From: BNXB01 sp031556375 | GTDB taxonomy: Bacteria; Bacteroidota; Bacteroidia; Bacteroidales; Azobacteroidaceae | Direction of reading: 5' to 3' | Length of the DNA stretch: 64,000 bases | Assembly (NCBI GenBank): GCA_031556375.1 | Contig: JAVBTA010000006.1 | Coordinates: 31,052-95,051 of the forward strand | Shown: piece after piece, positions 6,890 to 15,490 of the stretch | How positions within the stretch are numbered: position 1 is the first letter of the stretch | Layout of the letters: every line of letters starts with the position of its first letter | The notes under the pieces: model-generated | What the model was told of the DNA's origin: nothing | Databases searched by the model: none | Seen by the model: only the letters and a program-made list of their open reading frames with translations | Translations under genes and position numbers: made by a program

Positions 6890-9172
6890 GTGAGTAGCGG
6901 AAAGAAAAGTTTGCTTTTTTACGTTTTGATGCTGGTGGTATTTGGCATTTTAATGTATCTTGTACTTCAGATGGGAAGCCAATTTGAGACAACAGCGTCG
7001 TCTCATGTGGTTAATACGACAGAAGGCTTCCTTTCCCGTGGATTTGAGATATTTTCGACAGGATTTGAACATAGTCTGAAAACTCCGATAGCAATGTTAT
7101 TATTGCAAATGATTGCTATCCTGTTTACAGCCCGTATTTTTGGCTGGATCTTCATTAAAATGGGTCAACCTTCTGTAATAGGGGAGATTGTAGCCGGAAT
7201 AGTCCTTGGCCCATCCATATTGGCTCGTTTCCTGCCGGAGGTTTCAGCCTTTCTTTTTTCACCGGAAACGCTCGGTAATATAAATATATTAAGCCAGATA
7301 GGATTAATTTTATTTATGTTTGTTATAGGGATGGAGCTGGATATTTCCGAAGTCCGGAAAAAAGTAAAAGAAACGGTACTCATCAGCCATGCCAGTATTG
7401 TAGTCCCGTTTTTCTGTGGGATGCTTACGGCATATTGGACTTATTCGAAATATGCATCCGGAACCACTCCGTTTGTTTCGTATGCTTTATTCATAGGTGT
7501 TGCGATGAGTATTACGGCCTTTCCGGTATTAGCCCGTATTTTACAGGAGAAAGGTTTGACAAAGTCTCATCTGGGAACTTTATCGTTGGCCAGTGCTGCA
7601 AATGGGGATGTGACTGCTTGGTGTTTGCTTGCGGCTGTAATTGCTATCGCTCAATCCGGAACATTTGCAGGAGCTATTTATACCATTCTTTTTTCTGCAT
7701 TGTTCCTGCTTTTCATGTTTTTTGTTTTGCGTCCTTTTTTGAATATTATCGGGAATGTATATCGCAATAAAGAGGTAATTACGAAAACCATTGTGGCATT
7801 TATGCTCCTGATATTGATTATATCTGCTTATGTAACCGAAATATTAGGGGTTCATGCACTTTTTGGCGCGTTTATGGCAGGTGTTGCTATGCCATCGAAT
7901 CCTAAGTTCCGGAAAATTATGACGGAAAAAGTAGAGGATATTTCTCTCTCGGTATTTTTACCATTGTTTTTTGTTTCTACAGGATTAAAAACGCAGATTG
8001 GGCTGATTAGTACTACCGAAGAATGGATCATTTGTCTGGTATTTATTTTATTTGCAGTCATCGGTAAAGTGTTGGGAACCTCTTTGGCGGCTCGTGTGAC
8101 TGGAGAGTCCTGGAAAAATAGCTGGTTGCTCGGGTCTTTGATGAATACACGTGGTTTGATGGAGCTGATTATCCTGACTATTGGATATGAAATGGGTATT
8201 TTACCCCCTGCTATTTTCGTTATGTTAGTGTTAATGACTTTAGTTACAACGGTCATGACAGGTCCGTTGATGAATCTGATTGAGTTTTGTTACAGGAAAG
8301 ATACGAAATCGGCAGAAGTTGTACGGAAAATTTCAAATGACCTTCGGGTATTGCTTTCTTTTGGACGTGCGGGAAGCGGACAGGTACTTCTGGATGTCGC
8401 AAATCAGGTGTTTTCCTATGGAAAAAAACCATTGAAGGTTACGGCTTTGCACCTTACCGTGGGTACGGAGATCAACCCGATGCATGTGGAAAATTTTGAG
8501 GCGCTCAGTTTTGAACCAATACAGGAAGAGGCTAAACTGTTGAATTTGAACATAGATACCAGGTATGAGGTGACGAATGATGCTGGTCTGGACATTGTCA
8601 ATATTGCTAATAATGATGGTTATGATTTTCTCTTGGTAGGAGCCGGTATTTCGATGTCGGATATTCCTGAGGATATTGAGGCTGCGCGTCATCGGCAGAT
8701 ATATTACGAGCGTTACTTTTCTAAGTTAGGAGCTTCTCAATCCTTGTTTTATCCAGGCGACTTATTAAAAGACAAAACACACTTTTTCATTGAGCAGACA
8801 CAGATCCCTGTGGGTGTATTTGTCAATCGTGAATTTGAAAAGGCCGATAAAGTGATTGTGGTCTTGAGAAATGTGAAAGATATTTTTCTGCTTGAGTATG
8901 CTCAAAACCTGGTTAAATCTAATGATGCTGCTATTTGTTTGCATGAATTGGGTAATGAAATTGCTAAAAATAAGACTTCTGATACTAAAGTCAGGGAGTT
9001 TCTGATTTCAAACAAGAATACCTCAATGGTCAGTTTACCTGGTTTATCAAGCGATATCCTGGTAAAGAACAATTTCATGTTGATTAGTTATGATTCATGG
9101 ATGAGTATTTCTGACAAGGAAAGAGATTCGTTACAATTAATGCCGTCAACATTAATAATTAATAATCGGTAG
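6890..9172 (+). CDS. CPA2-family cation:proton antiporter with universal-stress-like tail
   Basis: A 760-residue membrane protein. An extra N-terminal helix (about residues 8-27) precedes a 12-helix CPA2 exchanger core at about 65-480, with G-Q-P-S-V-I-G-E-I-V-A-G-I-V-L-G-P and A-F-P-V-L-A-R-I-L, typical of KefB/NapA-like Na+(K+)/H+ antiporters. The last 280 residues are soluble and resemble two degenerate universal-stress-protein (USP) folds (L-R-V-L-L-S-F-G-R, and D-F-L-L-V-G-A-G at about 585), probably a cytoplasmic regulatory module. The start is GTG at 6890, preceded by a purine-rich stretch. A TACCTTTG box lies at 6831-6838. It sits 7 bp upstream of rlmH. It may complement the Na+ pump NQR encoded further along. 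Confidence 0.9.
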   Translation: MSSGKKSLLFYVLMLVVFGILMYLVLQMGSQFETTASSHVVNTTEGFLSRGFEIFSTGFEHSLKTPIAMLLLQMIAILFTARIFGWIFIKMGQPSVIGEIVAGIVLGPSILARFLPEVSAFLFSPETLGNINILSQIGLILFMFVIGMELDISEVRKKVKETVLISHASIVVPFFCGMLTAYWTYSKYASGTTPFVSYALFIGVAMSITAFPVLARILQEKGLTKSHLGTLSLASAANGDVTAWCLLAAVIAIAQSGTFAGAIYTILFSALFLLFMFFVLRPFLNIIGNVYRNKEVITKTIVAFMLLILIISAYVTEILGVHALFGAFMAGVAMPSNPKFRKIMTEKVEDISLSVFLPLFFVSTGLKTQIGLISTTEEWIICLVFILFAVIGKVLGTSLAARVTGESWKNSWLLGSLMNTRGLMELIILTIGYEMGILPPAIFVMLVLMTLVTTVMTGPLMNLIEFCYRKDTKSAEVVRKISNDLRVLLSFGRAGSGQVLLDVANQVFSYGKKPLKVTALHLTVGTEINPMHVENFEALSFEPIQEEAKLLNLNIDTRYEVTNDAGLDIVNIANNDGYDFLLVGAGISMSDIPEDIEAARHRQIYYERYFSKLGASQSLFYPGDLLKDKTHFFIEQTQIPVGVFVNREFEKADKVIVVLRNVKDIFLLEYAQNLVKSNDAAICLHELGNEIAKNKTSDTKVREFLISNKNTSMVSLPGLSSDILVKNNFMLISYDSWMSISDKERDSLQLMPSTLIINNR

Positions 9173-9179
9173 GAACGAA

Positions 9180-9653
9180 ATGAAGATAAATTTACTCCTG
9201 GTAGGAAAAACAGCGCAAGATTTTGTACGGAAAGGTGTGGATGAATTTTGCAGCCGGTTAAAACACTATGTTCCTTTTGAACTGGAGATTATTCCGGATT
9301 TGAAGAATACAAAGAACCTGTCATTCGATCAGATAAAGGAAAAAGAAGGAGAGTTGATTCTGAAATTCCTACAACCAGGCGATTATCTTGTGCTTTTAGA
9401 CGAGCGTGGAACAGAGTTCACGTCTCTTAAATTTGCGGAATTTTTGGAGAAGAAAACACATACGGTTTCCAGACGCTTGATTTTTGTGATCGGAGGCCCG
9501 TATGGGTTTTCCCGGAAAGTTTATGAAGCAGCACAAGAAAAAGTTTCTTTATCTAAAATGACTTTCTCCCATCAGCTTATACGACTGATTTTTGCTGAGC
9601 AATTATACCGGGCAATGACAATTCTTAATAACGAACCATATCACCATGAGTGA
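9180..9653 (+). CDS. rlmH: 23S rRNA (pseudouridine1915-N3)-methyltransferase RlmH
   Basis: A 157-residue SPOUT-class methyltransferase that N3-methylates pseudouridine 1915 in helix 69 of 23S rRNA. Diagnostic segments are L-L-D-E-R-G-T-E-F-T-S (about residues 74-84), the knotted SAM site F-V-I-G-G-P-Y-G-F (about 103-111), the M-T-F-S-H-Q-L-I-R stretch and the C-terminal N-N-E-P-Y-H-H-E. Full length for the family. It follows the antiporter by 7 bp, so the two are probably cotranscribed. Confidence 0.97.
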   Translation: MKINLLLVGKTAQDFVRKGVDEFCSRLKHYVPFELEIIPDLKNTKNLSFDQIKEKEGELILKFLQPGDYLVLLDERGTEFTSLKFAEFLEKKTHTVSRRLIFVIGGPYGFSRKVYEAAQEKVSLSKMTFSHQLIRLIFAEQLYRAMTILNNEPYHHE

Positions 9654-9660
9654 TTCTGTA

Positions 9661-10035
9661 TTATCTGAGCCTGTCTAGTGATCTTACCAGCTTTTCGTCT
9701 TTCTTTATACCTTGAATTGCCAATAAATCAAAAACAATAGCAATCAAAGGTAATGTGATAGCAATTATCGAATTTATATTACTGAAAGATTCTGCCGTTG
9801 GCAAACCTGTTATAATGAAACTTGCGACATAAGATAAGACAATTAATCCAAGAATCAGGTAACAGATGTTTATTTGCAGTGTACGCTTTTTATAATAAAA
9901 AATAGCAATAAAGGCAGATATTGCAGTCAATCCGTAAATCAGGCACATCGGAATACTTGACATGGACAAAAACAACATTGCCAGCATAATGCCGGCAATA
10001 AGTATCAAATAAATAGTTTGAATGCGTTGTATCAT
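9661..10035 (-). CDS. DUF4293 membrane protein
   Basis: A 124-residue protein with four predicted transmembrane helices (about residues 5-25, 29-47, 56-75 and 85-108) and a basic C-terminus (K-K-D-E-K-L-V-R-S-L-D-R-L-R). Size, the M-I-Q-R-I-Q-T-I-Y-L start and position immediately behind rpoZ match DUF4293, a Bacteroidota family of unknown function. Its start overlaps the rpoZ stop by 4 bp, so translation is coupled. It converges on rlmH with 7 bp between the stops. Confidence 0.82.
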   Translation of the reverse strand: MIQRIQTIYLILIAGIMLAMLFLSMSSIPMCLIYGLTAISAFIAIFYYKKRTLQINICYLILGLIVLSYVASFIITGLPTAESFSNINSIIAITLPLIAIVFDLLAIQGIKKDEKLVRSLDRLR

Positions 10036-10376
10036 GCTTCTTCTCCGAATTTATCTTTTTCTTTCGAAGGATTTCTGAAATATACTTCATGATCTACGTA
10101 CTCCTGAGCGGCAATAAGAGTTGGCTTAGGAAGACGTTCGAAATGACGTGAAATTTCAATTTGTTCTCTGTTTTCAAATACTTCTTCCAGACTATCATTG
10201 TGAGTGGCAAATTCCTGAAGTTTCTTTTCCAGGTCATGTTTGATCTCTACACTGATCTGATTCGCTCTTTTGCCAATAATACGTACTGTTTCGTATACAT
10301 TTCCTGTATCTTCGGAAAGTCGCATCATATCACGGGTAATCGTGTTTGTCGGAGTATTTGTTTTTCTATAGTCCAT
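10032..10376 (-). CDS. rpoZ: RNA polymerase omega subunit, Bacteroidota type
   Basis: A 114-residue protein starting M-D-Y-R-K-T-N-T-P-T-N-T-I-T-R-D, the recognised Bacteroidota RpoZ/Rpb6-like omega subunit, which supports RNA polymerase assembly. The core has the omega-like helix N-V-Y-E-T-V-R-I-I-G-K-R-A-N-Q-I (residues 26-41), and the tail has V-F-E-N-R-E-Q-I-E-I-S-R-H-F-E and P-K-P-T-L-I-A-A-Q-E-Y. It follows bamD by 18 bp and precedes DUF4293, a gene order common in Bacteroidales. Confidence 0.92.
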   Translation of the reverse strand: MDYRKTNTPTNTITRDMMRLSEDTGNVYETVRIIGKRANQISVEIKHDLEKKLQEFATHNDSLEEVFENREQIEISRHFERLPKPTLIAAQEYVDHEVYFRNPSKEKDKFGEEA

Positions 10377-10394
10377 ATTAATAAAAACTTGTTT

Positions 10395-11225
10395 TTATAA
10401 ATGATTATCTTTTATTTCTTTTGATGAATGATCGAACATTTTTTGAATCTGTTTTATGTATTTTCCTTCCGGATAGTCGTTTTTATAAGTATAATACTCA
10501 TCGACAACATCCCGGTATCTGAGTGGTTTCTTTTCATCCACACTCTGAGTGGCCAGGTCGTATTTTGCACGAATAGAATAATACATCAATTCTTCGCGGT
10601 ATTTGGAATATGGGTAATCACGCATAGCATTACGTGCTGTAATTACGCAAGAAGTATAATTACCTCCCGGAAAAGAATATGCAATCACATAATCTCCCAG
10701 GTTATAATACAGACGAACCGCAAGTAATTCTTTCAAAGCTAGTTTTTCCTGTAACTCAAAAAGAATTCGTTGAGCTTCTTCTTTACGTTCACTTTGCGGA
10801 TAAAATTCCATAAATTCCTGGAACTGCTCAATGGATTTATAAGTATCACTCTGATCCAGACGAGGATCCGGAGAATCCAGATAAAGTCCGTATGCCGAAT
10901 AATAACGGGCAAGTTCGGTATAATCACCTTTAGGGTATTGAGTCCAATATGTTTTGAAATATTCCGATGCTGTTTGGTAATCTTTCATTCCATAGTAGCT
11001 CTGAGCCAAAAGGTATAATGATTCCTGGCCATTGCTCGTTCCTTTGAACATGGTATAAATTTCTTCCAAAAGCGTAGCGGAACGGCTGAATTTTCCTTCA
11101 TTGAAGTATCTTTTTGCATACTCATAACGAACATTAATGTCGGGATTTTTCAATATTTTATTGTATTCCCCACATGCTGTTAATAAAAAGACAGCCAAAA
11201 GAAGATAGATATGCTTTAATTTCAT
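10395..11225 (-). CDS. bamD: Outer membrane assembly lipoprotein BamD
   Basis: A TPR lipoprotein of the BAM complex, which folds beta-barrel proteins into the outer membrane. I chose the ATG at 11223-11225 because it gives a clean lipoprotein signal (M-K-L-K-H-I-Y-L-L-L-A-V-F-L-L-T-A-C, lipid Cys at residue 18). A longer frame to 11321 adds a basic stretch that would bury it and lies upstream of the TACCTTTG box at 11243-11250. The mature protein, about 258 residues, carries TPR-like repeats (Y-L-L-A-Q-S-Y-Y-G-M-K-D-Y-Q-T-A-S-E-Y-F). Length fits BamD/YfiO. It heads the bamD-rpoZ-DUF4293 operon. Confidence 0.92.
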   Translation of the reverse strand: MKLKHIYLLLAVFLLTACGEYNKILKNPDINVRYEYAKRYFNEGKFSRSATLLEEIYTMFKGTSNGQESLYLLAQSYYGMKDYQTASEYFKTYWTQYPKGDYTELARYYSAYGLYLDSPDPRLDQSDTYKSIEQFQEFMEFYPQSERKEEAQRILFELQEKLALKELLAVRLYYNLGDYVIAYSFPGGNYTSCVITARNAMRDYPYSKYREELMYYSIRAKYDLATQSVDEKKPLRYRDVVDEYYTYKNDYPEGKYIKQIQKMFDHSSKEIKDNHL

Positions 11226-11242
11226 ATTACTCAATTTGGGCA

Positions 11243-11250
11243 CAAAGGTA
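11243..11250 (-). promoter_or_regulatory. -7 box of the bamD-rpoZ-DUF4293 operon
   Basis: TACCTTTG on the minus strand, 17 bp before the chosen bamD start. No good TTTG is seen 20 bp further upstream, so the -33 part is weak. Confidence 0.5.
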
Positions 11251-11320
11251 ACCAATCCCTTTGAAATAGAAAAGGATTTTATTTTTTTTATCAAAAGATA
11301 ACGCTTATTGATTATAAACA

Positions 11321-11746
11321 TTATAATTTATAGAACTCACTGGCAGCGAGCAATGCCAATTTATTTTCACTCAACACCTGAGCGCATTTTTCCAGATTAT
11401 CGGGACGAAGTACTACTAAAGCGCCTTTTCCTGAAGCGAATGCATACATATATTCAATGAAAACACCGGCATCAGTGATAATATCCATGGCTTTTCCCAG
11501 AGCTCCCGGTTCATCCGGACATTGGAGACATACCACGTCGGTCATCGTTACTGCATACCGGTATTCTTTCAGTATTTCACGTGCTTTTTCAGGATCGGAT
11601 ACTAAAAGTCTTAAAATTCCGAAATCAGAATTTTCGGCAACAGTAAATGCTGTCATGTTGATACCTGCCTCACCCAGAATTTTTGCTATTTCAGTGAAAC
11701 GACCTTTTTTGTTTTCCAGGAAAATGGATAATTGCTTAATTAGCAT
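11321..11746 (-). CDS. Tandem ACT-domain protein
   Basis: A 141-residue protein made of two ACT domains: residues 1-65 (I-K-Q-L-S-I-F-L-E-N-K-K-G-R-F, then G-I-N-M-T-A-F-T) and 66-141 (V-V-C-L-Q-C-P-D-E-P-G-A-L-G-K-A). ACT domains bind small ligands, usually amino acids, and often dimerise. It follows paaK by 24 bp and is probably cotranscribed. A two-ACT protein paired with phenylacetate-CoA ligase is a recurrent arrangement, which suggests it senses an aromatic amino acid or acid and modulates the ligase. That functional link is inference. Confidence 0.88.
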   Translation of the reverse strand: MLIKQLSIFLENKKGRFTEIAKILGEAGINMTAFTVAENSDFGILRLLVSDPEKAREILKEYRYAVTMTDVVCLQCPDEPGALGKAMDIITDAGVFIEYMYAFASGKGALVVLRPDNLEKCAQVLSENKLALLAASEFYKL

Positions 11747-11770
11747 AGTATTGAATTTTTAAGTTATAGC

Positions 11771-13069
11771 TTACAACTTTCTTTTGTCAATTACCCGCTT
11801 CGCCTTTCCCTGACTACGTTCCAGACTCCGGGGTTCAACTAATTTAATATCGGGATTAATACCAAGTACTCCTTGCAGACGGTGTTGTATCTTCTTTTTT
11901 AGTTGAAGCATCCGGTTCATTTCATCCGAATAAAAGTCTTCTTTCACCTCTACCTGGACCTCAAAGATATCTAAATTATTGATACGGTCAACTATTAACA
12001 TGTAATGTGGCTCTAATTCAGGGATTTCGCAAATGACGGATTCCACTTGTGACGGGAATACATTTACTCCACGAATGATAAGCATATCGTCGCATCTCCC
12101 AAGTATACGTCCCATGCGAACGGAAGTTCTTCCACAGGAGCATTTTTCGTAATTCAGGCTTGTTAAGTCGCGGGTACGGAATCTGATCAAAGGCATTCCT
12201 TCTTTGGTGATGGTGGAGAAGACCAGTTCTCCCATACTGCCTTCAGGTAACGGTTCTCCTGTTTCCGGATCTATGATTTCTGGAAAGAAGTGATCTTCGC
12301 AAAGATGAGTTCCGTCCTGGCATTCGCATTCGTGTCCGACTCCAGGACCAATGATTTCTGTCAATCCGTAAATATCATACGCTTTGATACCCAGTTTTTC
12401 CTGTAATTCCTGACGCATTTGTTCTGTCCATGGTTCCGCACCGAAAATACCGACACGTAATTTGAATTCTTCCCGTGAAATACCCGAATCTTTGAGTATA
12501 TCTGCCAGAAATAAAGCATATGAAGGGGTACAGGCCAGACCTACAGCGCCAAAATCACGCATTAACATGATTTGTTTTTCAGTATTACCGCTGGACATTG
12601 GAATAACTGTTCCTCCGATGGTTTCGACAGCTCCGTGCGCGCCTAGTCCTCCGGTAAAAAGTCCGTATCCATATGAAACCTGTACGATATCGTTTTTACC
12701 TAACCCGTACGCTGTGAAACAACGGGCGCCGACTTCATTCCAAGTATTCAGGTCCTTGCGTGTATATCCGACTACAATAGGCTTTCCCGTAGTTCCTGAT
12801 GAAGCATGTAGACGCACAATTTCGGACATAGGAGCACTTAATAAATTAAAAGGATAATAATCCCGTAAATCTTTTTTTGATGTAAATGGAAGTTTTGAGA
12901 TGTCATCCAGAGTTTTGATGTCATCCGGAGTGATTCCAGCTTCCTGCATCCGTTTACGGTAAGGTTCGCAGTTATGATATACTCTTTCTACGGTGTTTTT
13001 AAGTCTGATTTCCTGAAGTTTACGCATGTCTTTACGATCCATGCATTCAATGGTTTCGTTCCAAATCAT
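11771..13069 (-). CDS. paaK: Phenylacetate-CoA ligase
   Basis: A 432-residue adenylate-forming enzyme that makes phenylacetyl-CoA (or a related aryl-acetyl-CoA) from the acid, ATP and CoA. The P-loop-like A3 motif L-H-A-S-S-G-T-T-G-K-P is at about residues 88-98, the Y-G-L-T-E-I adenine motif at about 233-238, and F-R-T-R-D-L-T at about 301-307. The C-terminal swivel domain (about 330-432) has the P-S-Q-V-E region and ends K-R-V-I-D-K-R-K-L. A C-x-C pair (K-C-S-C-G-R-T-S-V-R) precedes the hinge. Length matches PaaK. In anaerobic Bacteroidales it probably serves aromatic 2-oxoacid or arylacetate exchange, not aerobic phenylacetate degradation, as no paa ring-epoxidase genes are nearby. Confidence 0.92.
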   Translation of the reverse strand: MIWNETIECMDRKDMRKLQEIRLKNTVERVYHNCEPYRKRMQEAGITPDDIKTLDDISKLPFTSKKDLRDYYPFNLLSAPMSEIVRLHASSGTTGKPIVVGYTRKDLNTWNEVGARCFTAYGLGKNDIVQVSYGYGLFTGGLGAHGAVETIGGTVIPMSSGNTEKQIMLMRDFGAVGLACTPSYALFLADILKDSGISREEFKLRVGIFGAEPWTEQMRQELQEKLGIKAYDIYGLTEIIGPGVGHECECQDGTHLCEDHFFPEIIDPETGEPLPEGSMGELVFSTITKEGMPLIRFRTRDLTSLNYEKCSCGRTSVRMGRILGRCDDMLIIRGVNVFPSQVESVICEIPELEPHYMLIVDRINNLDIFEVQVEVKEDFYSDEMNRMLQLKKKIQHRLQGVLGINPDIKLVEPRSLERSQGKAKRVIDKRKL

Positions 13070-13197
13070 TATCTTATTTTGATTTTTGTTTTCTTAATTA
13101 TAAATATTTATGGAGTGCAAAATAAGCACAAATTATCAGGAAAAAGAAATGTTTCACACAAATTTCTGTAATTTTGCACCCGAATTAAGGCTTTAGA

Positions 13198-13947
13198 ATG
13201 AATCGCTATTTTATATACCTCTCATTTAATGGTAAAAACTATTGTGGTTGGCAAATCCAACCCAACGGTATTTCCGTGCAGCAATGTTTAGAAGAGGCTT
13301 TGAGTATATTGTTACAGGAGAAAATCGGTGTGACAGGAGCCGGAAGGACAGATTCGGGGGTTCATGCCAGACTTATGGTTGCTCATTTTGAAGCGGAGCA
13401 TGATATTCAGGATTTATCTCTGTTGGTTGATAAACTGAATAAAATATTACCTGCAGATATTGCCGTACAACAGGTTAAAGCAGTTCGTCCGGATGCTCAT
13501 GCTCGTTTTGATGCGTTATCCAGGACATATAAATATTACCTGACCGATAAAAAAGATCCTTTTCGTCAGGATTTTGTTTACAAAGTATCTAAGCAGCTTG
13601 ATTTTGAGGCCATGAACAGGGCAGCTGAAATGTTGCTCCAGGTAACCGATTTTACTAGTTTCAGTAAATTACATACGGATGTAAAGACAAATAATTGTTG
13701 TGTGAGCTATGCCCGTTGGGAACCGTTGGGAGATATCTGGGCGTTTACTATTACAGCCGACCGTTTTTTGCGAAATATGGTCAGGGCGATTGTCGGTACC
13801 TTGCTTGAAGTCGGGCGAGGAAAACTTTCTCTCGAAGGTTTTCGTGAAGTGATCGAGTTGAAAGACAGGGGAAAAGCCGGAACTTCAGTGCCTGGTCATG
13901 CCTTGTTTTTGGTTGATATCGTTTATCCGGAGGATATATGTGGTTAA
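13198..13947 (+). CDS. truA: tRNA pseudouridine(38-40) synthase TruA
   Basis: A 249-residue pseudouridine synthase modifying the anticodon arm. The N-terminus R-Y-F-I-Y-L-S-F-N-G-K-N-Y-C-G-W-Q-I-Q leads to the catalytic G-A-G-R-T-D-S-G-V-H-A with the nucleophilic Asp at about residue 52. F-L-R-N-M-V-R-A-I-V-G-T-L-L-E-V-G-R-G and the C-terminal A-P-like loop (A-G-T-S-V-P-G-H-A-L-F) complete the family pattern. A TAATTTTG box at 13169-13176 is the likely -7 element. Its stop overlaps the next gene by 10 bp. Confidence 0.97.
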   Translation: MNRYFIYLSFNGKNYCGWQIQPNGISVQQCLEEALSILLQEKIGVTGAGRTDSGVHARLMVAHFEAEHDIQDLSLLVDKLNKILPADIAVQQVKAVRPDAHARFDALSRTYKYYLTDKKDPFRQDFVYKVSKQLDFEAMNRAAEMLLQVTDFTSFSKLHTDVKTNNCCVSYARWEPLGDIWAFTITADRFLRNMVRAIVGTLLEVGRGKLSLEGFREVIELKDRGKAGTSVPGHALFLVDIVYPEDICG

Positions 13948-14840
13948 GTTTAGCGTTTTTATCTGCCTTTTTATTAGGAATATATGAGGTTTGTAAAAAA
14001 GCATCGCTTAATAATAATGCTGTCATTCCGGTATTATTCCTGAATACATTCTTTAGTAGTCTTATATTTGTCCCGTTGGTGGCGATATCTCTATCTTCCC
14101 CAGGCTTACTTCAGGGAGGTTTATTTTATGTTCCCAAGGTTGATTTAGTAACGCATGGATATATTTTTACGAAATCGGTAATTGTTCTTTCTTCCTGGAT
14201 TTTTGCGTATTTTGCTACAAAGCATCTTCCGTTAACGATAGTCGGACCGATAAAAGCAACACAGCCGGTGCTGGTTTTACTCGGAGCCCTGGTAATTTAT
14301 GGAGAAAGGCTTAATTTATATCAGTGGATCGGAGTCATTCTTTCGATTTTATCTTTTTATCTGTTATCCGTAGCAGGAAAAAAAGAAGGGATTGATTTCA
14401 AAAGGGATAAATGGGTGATATTTCTGGTTTTATCTGTTTTATTCGGAGCAGCGAGTGGATTGTATGATAAATACCTGATGAGGCGATTTGATGTAATGTC
14501 AGTTCAGGCCTGGTATAATTTTTATCAGTTTGCTATCATGTCGGTTATCTTTCTGGCTTTATGGTATCCGTCCCGTAAAAAAACAACTAAATTTGAATGG
14601 CGTTGGTCAATACCACTGATTTCTCTTTTCCTGACGATGGCTGATTTCGTATATTTTTATGCTTTGAGTGATCCGGATTCCATGATTTCGGTTGTGTCTA
14701 TGATTCGACGGAGTAATGTGATTGTGATTTTCCTGGCTGGGGCGATCTTCTATAGGGAAAAGAATCTTAAAAGTAAGTCTTTGGATTTGATTTTAGTGTT
14801 ATTAGGAATGTTTTTCTTATATTTGGGGTCGAAAATGTAG
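13938..14840 (+). CDS. EamA/DMT-family transporter
   Basis: A 300-residue protein with ten predicted transmembrane helices arranged as two EamA repeats (about residues 1-138 and 152-299). Typical landmarks are G-P-I-K-A-T-Q-P-V-L-V-L-L-G-A-L-V-I-Y-G-E at the end of the first repeat and S-M-I-R-R-S-N-V-I-V-I-F in the second. DMT members export or import small metabolites, and the substrate cannot be inferred. It overlaps truA by 10 bp, so it is translationally coupled. Confidence 0.88.
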   Translation: MWLSLAFLSAFLLGIYEVCKKASLNNNAVIPVLFLNTFFSSLIFVPLVAISLSSPGLLQGGLFYVPKVDLVTHGYIFTKSVIVLSSWIFAYFATKHLPLTIVGPIKATQPVLVLLGALVIYGERLNLYQWIGVILSILSFYLLSVAGKKEGIDFKRDKWVIFLVLSVLFGAASGLYDKYLMRRFDVMSVQAWYNFYQFAIMSVIFLALWYPSRKKTTKFEWRWSIPLISLFLTMADFVYFYALSDPDSMISVVSMIRRSNVIVIFLAGAIFYREKNLKSKSLDLILVLLGMFFLYLGSKM

Positions 14841-14846
14841 GATTTT

Positions 14847-15479
14847 ATGAAGAAAATCAGTATATTTATATTGTTTATTTGTTCCTTCTGCAGTTTGGTT
14901 AATGCTCAGAATATCACATCGGTATTCAGTTCTATACCGGATGAGATGGTACTTCCGTTAGACTCGATTCAACGTCTGGATATTCTGGATTTATACAATG
15001 CCGGTCGTGCAGCTCAGATCGTCAATCATTTGGGAGATACGGCCCGTTTGATTTCATTAAAAGAGAATTTCTTGCAGCTGGAGACCGGAAATATGCAACT
15101 TGAGATTGCATTATTACCAATGATAAATGATTCTAAAATCATAGGCGTGATAAAGACAGTCTGTGTGCCGGTTTGCGATAGTAAAATATCATTCTATACC
15201 ACAGAATGGAAGTCGTTGGATTCGGCTATTTTTTATACTCCGGTTACAAAAGAATGGTTCATTGCCGACAATATAGACCGGAACGACGAATATTTTAAGA
15301 GTTTTGAAAATGTGTTGGACATGGATCTGATGCAGTTTAATTTTGAAAATAACGGATTATTATTAGTTCAAAAATACAATACATCCCAGTATTTAAGTCC
15401 GGATATAAAGGTAAAAACTGATAAGTTCTTGAAAAAAGAGCCCAAAAAATATGTCTGGAATCAAATCCGGTTTGAATAA
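14847..15479 (+). CDS. DUF3256 secreted protein
   Basis: A 210-residue exported protein. Signal peptide at residues 1-20 (hydrophobic F-I-L-F-I-C-S-F-C-S-L, cleavage near V-N-A-Q). The mature part has the DUF3256 pattern: S-I-P-D-E-M-V-L-P-L-D-S-I-Q-R near 30-44, D-L-Y-N-A-G-R-A, and a repeated beta-strand body ending K-K-E-P-K-K-Y-V-W-N. The family is confined to Bacteroidota and uncharacterised. It sits in a tight plus-strand run (6 bp after the EamA gene, 11 bp before the HAD gene). Confidence 0.82.
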   Translation: MKKISIFILFICSFCSLVNAQNITSVFSSIPDEMVLPLDSIQRLDILDLYNAGRAAQIVNHLGDTARLISLKENFLQLETGNMQLEIALLPMINDSKIIGVIKTVCVPVCDSKISFYTTEWKSLDSAIFYTPVTKEWFIADNIDRNDEYFKSFENVLDMDLMQFNFENNGLLLVQKYNTSQYLSPDIKVKTDKFLKKEPKKYVWNQIRFE

Positions 15480-15490
15480 TTATTTGAAAA

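Noticed and set aside
6840..6893. 17-codon upstream frame (M-K-N-K-G-K-T...) whose TGA overlaps the antiporter GTG
   Set aside because: Its ATG lies at or before the expected transcription start of the TACCTTTG box at 6831-6838, so it is probably not transcribed.
11226..11321. Longer N-terminus of BamD from the ATG at 11321
   Set aside because: It would hide the lipoprotein signal peptide and begins upstream of the TACCTTTG promoter box.
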